Shown in pieces: positions 1-4,758 of a DNA stretch of 8,579 nt. The notes under the pieces are model-generated. The model did no database searches. It saw only the letters and a list, made by a program, of their open reading frames with translations, and was not told the DNA's origin. Origin of the DNA: Lachnoclostridium sp. UBA1241 (lineage in GTDB: Bacteria > Bacillota > Clostridia > Lachnospirales > Lachnospiraceae); the NCBI GenBank assembly GCA_002308955.1, contig DBWJ01000105.1, positions 11,717 to 20,295 of the forward strand. Reading direction: 5' to 3'. The position numbers were made by a program, and so were the translations under genes. Each line of letters opens with the position of its first letter. Position 1 is the first letter of the stretch.

Positions 1-413
1 ACGACACGGATCAGGATCTTGCCGTGCGGCCGGTCGTCATAATACTGGAAGGGCAGCTTCTGCAGGTGCGCGAAGAGGTCCTTACGGATATCGTAGATGA
101 TGCTCTGGGACACGCGGATCATCATGCGGGAGCGGATCAGGCTGAAGATTACGCTGATCATGAATACGGTAATCAAAGCGCCGCCCAGAAGGAACAGAAA
201 CTCCTTGTTGCCGTTCGGGATTGCGTCATCGATTGCGCGCTGCGTGATCATCGGCGCAAGCAAAGCGACCGCGCCGGCAAGGGCGCTGATGAGAAGCGCG
301 AGGATCATCTTCGGAAGGTACTTCTTTATGTACGCGGAAGCTAAAAGAAGATGCCGGATATTAAAGGGCTCGTCGAGCCGTTCGTCCTGTTTATAAGTGT
401 TTTTCTCTGCCAT
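1..413 (-). CDS. ABC exporter, TMD-NBD type, N-terminal part only (cut by window edge)
   Basis: This is the N-terminal 137 residues of a type I (TMD-NBD) ABC exporter subunit; the rest lies beyond base 1. The start is ATG at 411-413 on the minus strand, preceded by an AGGAGGTGA ribosome binding site that overlaps the stop codon of the upstream exporter gene, which strongly fixes this start. Visible are a polar N-terminus, a membrane segment at about residues 36-55, a second at about 72-93, and the motif YYDDRPHGKILIR at 124-136, which matches the first intracellular loop of bacterial multidrug/lipid exporters. The 13-nt gap to the 599-aa exporter gene implies co-transcription and probably a heterodimer. 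I infer that this partner carries the consensus ATPase site, because the upstream subunit has a degenerate one, but its nucleotide-binding domain is not in the window. The substrate is unknown. Confidence 0.93.
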   Translation of the reverse strand, partial: MAEKNTYKQDERLDEPFNIRHLLLASAYIKKYLPKMILALLISALAGAVALLAPMITQRAIDDAIPNGNKEFLFLLGGALITVFMISVIFSLIRSRMMIRVSQSIIYDIRKDLFAHLQKLPFQYYDDRPHGKILIRV

Positions 414-426
414 TTGCCGTCACCTC

Positions 427-2226
427 CTAACCTGCCAAATCCGTCTGCCCGAGCTGCAGCTTCACAAGCTCGGAGTAGTATCCGCCGGCGGCGACAAGTT
501 CCTGATGATTGCCGGACTCTAAAATCCGGCCGTCCTTCAGAACAAGTATCTTGTCGGCGAATTTGGTCGTGGAAATCCGCTGCGCGATGATAATCTTCGT
601 GCACGGGAAATCCAGGTTACGAAGGCTATGTTGAATCTGCTTCTCCGTTTCCATATCGACGGCCGACGTGGTGTCGTCGAGGATCAGGATGGAGGGCTTT
701 ATCGCAAGCGCGCGGGCCAGCGAGATGCGCTGTTTCTGTCCGCCGGACAGGCCGACTCCGCGCTCGCCGACAATCGTATCATACCCTTCGGGCATTCTGT
801 GGATGAAGTCCGAAGCGGCAGAGTAGCGGGCGTATTTCTCGACCTGCTCCGCGGTCAGATAGGAGGCTCCGTACGCAATGTTTCCTTCAATCGTATCGGA
901 ATAAAGAAGAACGTCCTGCGTGGCAAGACCGATGTTCTTACGAAGGTCGGTCAGCCTGTACTGCTCAACGGGAACGCCGTCCACGCGGACGGTTCCGGAA
1001 TTGGCTTCATAGAAGCGCGGGATCATCTGGATCAGGGAGGTTTTTCCGCAGCCGGTTTCCCCGATGATCGCGACGGTCTCGCCGGGCTCTGCGGTAAATG
1101 TGATGTCCTTCAAGACAGGAAGCTTTCCGTCATCATACTGAAAGCTGACATGCTCGAACTCGACGCGTCCTTCGAAGCGGCCGGGATGCGCAATGGCGCC
1201 CGGACGGTCTACGATTTCCGCTTCGGAGTAGTAGATTTCCATGATCTTGTCGGAAGCGGCGCTGAAACGCTGGAACTCGTTCATAATGTTACCCATCATG
1301 CGCATCGGGTTTGCGATGGCCCAGATCAGAAGGGAGAACGAGGTATATTCGCCCATCGTGATCTGTCCGTTTATGATGAACAGGCCGCCGACCAAAAGAA
1401 GGATGACCGGAAGGGCGTTGGCAATCAGTTCCACAAACGGGAAGAACCGAAGCCATACCATCTGTGTTTTGACATTGGTGTCCCGGTAATCCCGGTTGGT
1501 ACGGTCAAAGTGTTCTTTCTCGTATTCTTCGCGGGCAAATGCCTTTACGACACGGTTACCGGAGATATTCTCCTGCGCGTCGGTGTTCATTCCGGCAAGC
1601 TTCTCACGAAGCGCCTTATGCATCGGGGCGACTTTCTTCCGGAAGCGGAACACAATCAAAAAGATGAGCGGCGAAATCGAAAGCACGCAAAGCGCAAGCT
1701 TTACGTCAATCAAAAAGAAATAGACTGCGGCCGATGTGAACAGCGTCAGGGACTCGACGATACAGCGGATTACCCACGCAATGTTATGCCGAACGGCATC
1801 CAGATCACCGGTCACGCGTGTCATCAGGTCACCGGTACGGTAGGTGCTGTAAAACTTCATGTCCTGCCGCTGAATCTTATCGTAAAGATAATTACGGATG
1901 CGGAACAGCGTTGCCTGCGAAACACGCTCGTAAGCCATACAGTCCAGATAAACAACGATAACCCGGAACAGTGTCAGGCCGACCATCAGTCCGATCAGAC
2001 GGTAGAACGTAGAGGCGTTGTCCGAAAGGCTCAGTCCGTCCCGTTCCACCTGCTGGAACAGGTCTACGATCTTTCCGGAGTAATGCGGTACAACAAGCTG
2101 AAGCATGTTGTATAGCGCGGTTCCGAGAAGGGCGACGATGAAGAGCACATGCTTCCCCTGCATGTTCTCCCAAAGCCAGCCAAGCCTTGATTTCGGGTAG
2201 GCTTTTTCTCCTTTTATGTCTTTCAT
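427..2226 (-). CDS. ABC exporter subunit with degenerate ATPase site (heterodimer half)
   Basis: Complete 599-aa type I ABC exporter: a six-helix membrane domain (about residues 25-320) followed by a nucleotide-binding domain (about 353-585). Walker A is GETGCGKT at 389-396, the Q-loop Gln is 437, the signature is LSGGQ at 493-497, Walker B is ILILDD at 513-518 and the D-loop is SAVD at 521-524. Two catalytic positions deviate: the Walker B glutamate is Asp518 and the switch histidine is Gln549 (IAQRIST). This combination is known from the degenerate subunit of heterodimeric exporters such as BmrC/BmrD or TM287/TM288. The start is supported by GGAGGG seven bases upstream of the ATG. The gene is followed after 13 nt by the partner exporter gene on the same strand. 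Drug, peptide or lipid export are all possible; the sequence does not reveal the substrate. Confidence 0.95.
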   Translation of the reverse strand: MKDIKGEKAYPKSRLGWLWENMQGKHVLFIVALLGTALYNMLQLVVPHYSGKIVDLFQQVERDGLSLSDNASTFYRLIGLMVGLTLFRVIVVYLDCMAYERVSQATLFRIRNYLYDKIQRQDMKFYSTYRTGDLMTRVTGDLDAVRHNIAWVIRCIVESLTLFTSAAVYFFLIDVKLALCVLSISPLIFLIVFRFRKKVAPMHKALREKLAGMNTDAQENISGNRVVKAFAREEYEKEHFDRTNRDYRDTNVKTQMVWLRFFPFVELIANALPVILLLVGGLFIINGQITMGEYTSFSLLIWAIANPMRMMGNIMNEFQRFSAASDKIMEIYYSEAEIVDRPGAIAHPGRFEGRVEFEHVSFQYDDGKLPVLKDITFTAEPGETVAIIGETGCGKTSLIQMIPRFYEANSGTVRVDGVPVEQYRLTDLRKNIGLATQDVLLYSDTIEGNIAYGASYLTAEQVEKYARYSAASDFIHRMPEGYDTIVGERGVGLSGGQKQRISLARALAIKPSILILDDTTSAVDMETEKQIQHSLRNLDFPCTKIIIAQRISTTKFADKILVLKDGRILESGNHQELVAAGGYYSELVKLQLGQTDLAG

Positions 2227-2467
2227 AGTATTCCCTCCGAGACATAAGACATATTCTTTTTCTTCACAAAGAAAGCGTATCAGAAAAGCAAAGCCGTAAC
2301 AATGTCTATTTCTCTCATAAAAAATGGACTAAACTGTAAATTCAGAAAAGTGACTATCTTTCATCACAAATTAGACATAATTGCTGATTAAAGTAGGGGC
2401 AGATATCGGAGAAGAGGTATCTCATTTTCCGTAGCGTGAAATGTAACCCTTATGGGAGGCGGTTTGA
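2227..2467. other. Divergent intergenic region between ABC exporters and htrA-like gene
   Basis: This AT-rich gap of 241 bases must hold the promoters for both divergent transcripts. The heptamer AGACATA occurs at 2240-2246, 2247-2253 and 2373-2379, and an inverted TAGACAT occurs at 2302-2308. These could be operator half-sites, but that is speculative in an AT-rich region. I found no convincing sigma-A promoter for the plus-strand protease gene. Confidence 0.4.
2274..2302 (-). promoter_or_regulatory. Candidate promoter for the ABC exporter pair
   Basis: On the minus strand a -35-like TTGTTA (2297-2302) and an extended -10-like TGA-TACGCT (hexamer 2274-2279) are separated by 17 bases, about 50 bases upstream of the exporter start. 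The -10 matches the sigma-A consensus at only three positions, so this is a modest candidate. It is the best spacing I found in the divergent gap. Confidence 0.3.
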
Positions 2468-3853
2468 ATGAGTGAAGAATACAAGGACTTAACGAAAAGC
2501 GAGGAGCAGGGCGCGAAACCGGTACAGCCGATGCCGCAGCCGGTGCAGCAGGTCTTTTATGACCCGTACATCTACCGGCTTCAGCACGAACAGCCGGTAG
2601 TGGTTCGGACGGAACCGAAGAAGCCTTCCGCAGCGAAGAGATTCTTCCTTCTGGTGGGCGGAGCAATTCTGTTCGGGGCGCTCGCAGGCGGAGCATTCAT
2701 CGGTGTGAAGGCACTCGATGAGAAGTTCGGAAAGAAAGAGGAAGCCCCCGCAGAGGAGTCCGTTGAGGGTACCAATGAATTAGACGTAAAGAAGCCGAAG
2801 ACCGGCATTGTTCTTCAGACATCGAAGGATGTCGGGGAGACCTCCGTCAGCGCGGTAGACGTATCTGCGGTCGCGGAGTCGGCAATGCCTTCGGTTGTGG
2901 CAATCAATAATTACAGTAAACAGACCTACTCGTACTTCTTCTATGACTACGAGAGCGATGAAGTGGTACTTGCCGGTTCGGGTTCCGGAATTATTATCGG
3001 ACAGAACGACAAAGAAGTTCTGATTGTAACAAACTTCCATGTGGTGGACGGCGCCGAGAGGCTTTCCGTGCAGTTCGTGGACGGCACGACGGCCGACGCA
3101 GCCGTGAAGGGATCGGCTTCCTCCTCCGATCTTGCAGTGCTTGCAGTCAAGTTCGAGGATCTTTCCGACAGCACGGTGGAAGCCATTCGTGTTGCACGGC
3201 TCGGCAGCTCCGACGACGTTAAGGTCGGCGAGATTGCCATCGCAGTAGGAAATGCACTTGGATACGGGCAGTCGGTAACGGTCGGTTACATCAGCGCCAA
3301 GGAGCGCAAGATTACGATCGACAAGATGACCTACACCCTGATCCAGACCGATGCCGCGATTAACCCCGGTAACAGCGGCGGCGCCCTTCTGAATAAGAAC
3401 GGCGAGGTCATCGGAATCAATTCCGCCAAATACGAAGACTACAAGGTGGAAGGCATGGGATTTGCCATTCCGATCAGCAATATCCTGAGTCTGATCAACG
3501 AACTCAGCAACCGGGAAGAAATTAAGGAAGAAGAGCGCGCGTACCTCGGAATCGAGCGCGGTACCGACATTACCGACGATATGTACGCGGAGCGCTTTAA
3601 CATACCGAAGGGACTTTATGTAAATGCCGTAGCCAAGGGTTCGGCGGCCGAGAAGGCCGGCATCCGCCAGGGCGATATCATTGTCCGCATGGACAGCGCG
3701 ATCATCTACGGCATGAGCGATCTGCAGGAATTCCTGAGCTATACGAAGGCCGGCACGGAAGTCGAAATTGTTTTGTACCGTTCGACCCAGGGCGTCTATG
3801 AGGAGATGACCATAAATGTGACTCTCGACAAGCGCCCGCGTAAGAAGTCATAA
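2468..3853 (+). CDS. htrA: HtrA/DegP-like membrane-anchored serine protease with one PDZ domain
   Basis: A 461-aa trypsin-like protease of the HtrA family (S1C), which degrades or refolds misfolded proteins outside the membrane. Residues 1-57 are a polar cytoplasmic tail rich in Pro/Gln, residues 58-82 form one membrane anchor, and 83-130 are a charged linker. The protease domain spans about 133-345 with the full catalytic triad: His191 (TNFHVVDG), Asp221 (SSSDLAVL) and Ser303 (NPGNSGGALL). A C-terminal PDZ domain (about 358-455) contains the GLYV carboxylate-binding loop (382-385), followed by a basic tail RPRKKS. The length and single PDZ fit Gram-positive HtrA proteins such as those of Bacillus. 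The ATG start is supported by GGGAGG at 2454-2459. The gene diverges from an exporter pair; in Bacillus, htrA genes respond to cell envelope or secretion stress, but no regulator gene is visible here. The stop codon lies inside one copy of a short direct repeat. Confidence 0.95.
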   Translation: MSEEYKDLTKSEEQGAKPVQPMPQPVQQVFYDPYIYRLQHEQPVVVRTEPKKPSAAKRFFLLVGGAILFGALAGGAFIGVKALDEKFGKKEEAPAEESVEGTNELDVKKPKTGIVLQTSKDVGETSVSAVDVSAVAESAMPSVVAINNYSKQTYSYFFYDYESDEVVLAGSGSGIIIGQNDKEVLIVTNFHVVDGAERLSVQFVDGTTADAAVKGSASSSDLAVLAVKFEDLSDSTVEAIRVARLGSSDDVKVGEIAIAVGNALGYGQSVTVGYISAKERKITIDKMTYTLIQTDAAINPGNSGGALLNKNGEVIGINSAKYEDYKVEGMGFAIPISNILSLINELSNREEIKEEERAYLGIERGTDITDDMYAERFNIPKGLYVNAVAKGSAAEKAGIRQGDIIVRMDSAIIYGMSDLQEFLSYTKAGTEVEIVLYRSTQGVYEEMTINVTLDKRPRKKS

Positions 3854-3899
3854 GAGCATTGCGCTCGGAATATATGAGATACCGGAAGTCATAAGAGCA
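3844..3899 (+). repeat. 15-bp direct repeat spanning the htrA-like stop codon
   Basis: The sequence GAAGTCATAAGAGCA occurs at 3844-3858, where it includes the TAA stop of the protease gene, and again at 3885-3899, 41 bases downstream. The second copy is followed by the relic lipoprotein gene. It may mark a small duplication, or slippage linked to the deletion next door. Confidence 0.8.
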
Positions 3900-3928
3900 G
3901 TCTGTGTGGGAATAATGGGGAAATCAGA

Positions 3929-4143
3929 ATGAAACATTTCGTTTTGGCAGCAGTATTGACGCTTTGTCTTCTTGCAGCCGCGGGCTGCGGGAAGAAAGAA
4001 AACGGGACGGTTACGGAGAAACCGACTTCGACCACTCCTGGACCGCCGAGATTATAAGCAGCCGTGACATCGACGAGGTTCTTGCCGCCCACAGTGACGA
4101 CTGGACCGCGCAGGTCGAAGCATTTAATAAATTGTTTACATGA
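3929..4143 (+). pseudogene. Relic of a solute-binding lipoprotein (internal deletion plus frame change)
   Basis: From ATG 3929 a 42-residue frame ends at TAA 4055-4057. It starts with a lipoprotein signal peptide: MKH, a hydrophobic core, then lipobox AAGC with Cys20, followed by a Lys/Glu stretch and a Thr/Pro-rich linker. From about 4039 to the TGA at 4141-4143, a different frame encodes a C-terminal tail that starts with Trp and includes QVEAFN. Its last 34 residues align without a gap to the last 34 residues of the intact 884-aa solute-binding lipoprotein downstream (13 identities counted by eye, including both Trp and the EAFN block). The simplest reading is a solute-binding lipoprotein reduced to its two ends by a large internal deletion that also changed the frame. 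The ribosome binding site (GGGG near 3917-3920) is weak. The alternative is that the 42-aa product is a genuine small lipoprotein and the tail is a fossil. Confidence 0.7.
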
Positions 4144-4158
4144 CTTTCACTTTCAAAA

Positions 4159-4309
4159 CACTTCTCTTTATCCAAAGGGGCTGTCGCTATGCGATGGCCC
4201 CTTGTTATTTTGTGGGGGCACGCTTGACGGATATATCCGTAGAGTGCCCTTTACAAAAGAGAAGGCCATCGCTAAGCGACAGCCTTGGATACGGATAAAC
4301 AAAAAAGTG
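4159..4309. repeat. 151-bp foldback (MITE/BIME-like) element with nested hairpins
   Basis: Two inverted, imperfectly matching arms meet at a perfect 14-bp palindrome, ACGGATATATCCGT (4227-4240). From the outside in, both arms read CACTT, a T-rich stretch, TTTATCC, GGCTGTCGCT, GCGATGGCC, a T-rich stretch, then GGGCAC. The outer CACTT/AAGTG ends (4159-4163 and 4305-4309) are almost equidistant from the centre. Each arm also carries its own hairpin. In the left arm this is a 13-bp stem with loop TAT at 4175-4203, followed by GTTATTTT; in the right arm it is a shorter, mismatched stem at 4262-4286. No ORF of known type lies inside. It could be a miniature foldback element, a paired REP-like unit, or compound terminator DNA. 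No clear target-site duplication is visible. Confidence 0.75.
4175..4212 (+). terminator. Likely intrinsic terminator downstream of the relic
   Basis: A stem of 13 pairs (AAGGGGCTGTCGC with GCGATGGCCCCTT, two of them G-T wobbles) with a three-base loop TAT is followed by TGTTATTTTG. It lies 32 bases after the relic's last stop and could end transcription of the protease/relic unit. It also forms the left arm of the foldback element. Confidence 0.6.
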
Positions 4310-4346
4310 GTGCAGCCCCCGCATATATTCAATGCAGGTCTACACC
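4301..4346 (-). terminator. Strong minus-strand intrinsic terminator
   Basis: Read on the minus strand, an outer stem GGTGTAG/CTGCACC (4340-4346 with 4309-4315) encloses an inner stem CCTGCAT/ATGCGGG (4332-4338 with 4318-4324) around a seven-base loop. Two bases later follows a run of six T (4301-4306). There is no minus-strand gene upstream that it would obviously serve; the only candidate input is the promoter at 4357-4385. Confidence 0.7.
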
Positions 4347-4356
4347 TTGTACTATT

Positions 4357-4385
4357 ATAATACACCTGCTATTTTCTGAAGTCAA
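4357..4385 (-). promoter_or_regulatory. Minus-strand sigma-A-like promoter facing a terminator
   Basis: On the minus strand, TTGACT (4380-4385) and TATTAT (4357-4362) each match the sigma-A consensus at five of six positions and are exactly 17 bases apart. The predicted start is near 4350, so the transcript would meet the terminator at once and be about 50 nt long. It could be the promoter remnant of a lost mobile gene or of a tiny RNA. Confidence 0.5.
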
Positions 4386-4447
4386 GTAATTCTTCTTTTG
4401 ATATGATTAATACTCTTCGTATCCGCTTTTGATAGGGCGGGTCATGG

Positions 4448-4606
4448 AAAATAGAAATGAAAAGAATCGACCCAAACCGCAATCGCGGATGATGTGGGTC
4501 GAAACAGAAATGAAGAAAATCGACCCAAACCGCAATCGCGGATGGTGTGGGTCAAAACAGCAAGGAAGGAAATCGATCCAAGCAGACTGAGAAAAGGTTT
4601 TGGGTC
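4448..4606. repeat. Three tandem 53-bp repeats with a conserved stem
   Basis: Units lie at 4448-4500, 4501-4553 and 4554-4606. Each has a 17-base A-rich lead and a 36-base core that begins AATCGA and ends TGGGTC. Cores 1 and 2 differ at one base. Core 3 has a different middle, but its ends still pair: GACCCA/TGGGTC becomes GATCCA/TGGGTC, with a G-T pair. Units 1 and 2 also have an inner CCGC-AATC-GCGG hairpin. No gene covers them convincingly. Confidence 0.9.
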
Positions 4607-4616
4607 GAGATAGTAT

Positions 4617-4679
4617 GACCGGTGAAGCACCAAGGATGACAGGTGAAGCGACAAGTATAACAGGTGAAGCGACAAGGAT
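4617..4679. repeat. Three tandem 21-bp repeats
   Basis: Three head-to-tail 21-base units at 4617-4637, 4638-4658 and 4659-4679 share the core GGTGAAGC.(A/C)CAAG. They end five bases before the -35 of the next gene's promoter, so they could act as upstream protein-binding sites or be simple slippage repeats. The 21-base period keeps reading frames open on both strands, which explains spurious ORFs here. Confidence 0.9.
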
Positions 4680-4683
4680 CCGA

Positions 4684-4713
4684 TAGACATCCCCCTCCCC
4701 CATATGCTATAAT
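4684..4713 (+). promoter_or_regulatory. Extended -10 promoter of the double solute-binding lipoprotein gene
   Basis: TAGACA (4684-4689) and TATAAT (4708-4713) are 18 bases apart, and TGC just before the -10 makes it an extended -10. The predicted start near 4720 gives a leader of about 40 bases ending in GGGAGGT, the ribosome binding site of the gene at 4759. Confidence 0.8.
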
Positions 4714-4758
4714 ATCCCTTTAATGACAGTCTCATCAATTCGTGGGAGGTAAGGGAAT

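Noticed and set aside
628..2115. Long plus-strand ORF of 495 aa opposite the ABC exporter gene
   Set aside because: It is antisense to a gene with all ABC motifs, lacks a ribosome binding site and shows no recognisable domain; long shadows are common in such codon use.
2380..2410. Sigma-A promoter for the protease gene near TTGCTG / TATCGG
   Set aside because: The -10 match is poor and other pairs in the AT-rich gap score similarly, so no single promoter could be chosen.
4064..4360. Plus-strand ORF of 98 aa
   Set aside because: It starts inside the relic's tail in another frame and runs through the foldback element and a terminator hairpin.
4448..4606. Possible CRISPR array (36-base cores, regular spacing)
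   Set aside because: The intervals are only 17 bases and resemble each other, the third core is diverged in the middle, and no cas gene is near; these are plain tandem repeats.
4407..4738. Two minus-strand ORFs of 98 aa with repeats such as VASPVIL
   Set aside because: The protein repeats are only the translation of the 21-bp and 53-bp DNA repeats, which keep frames open; no start signal or family match.
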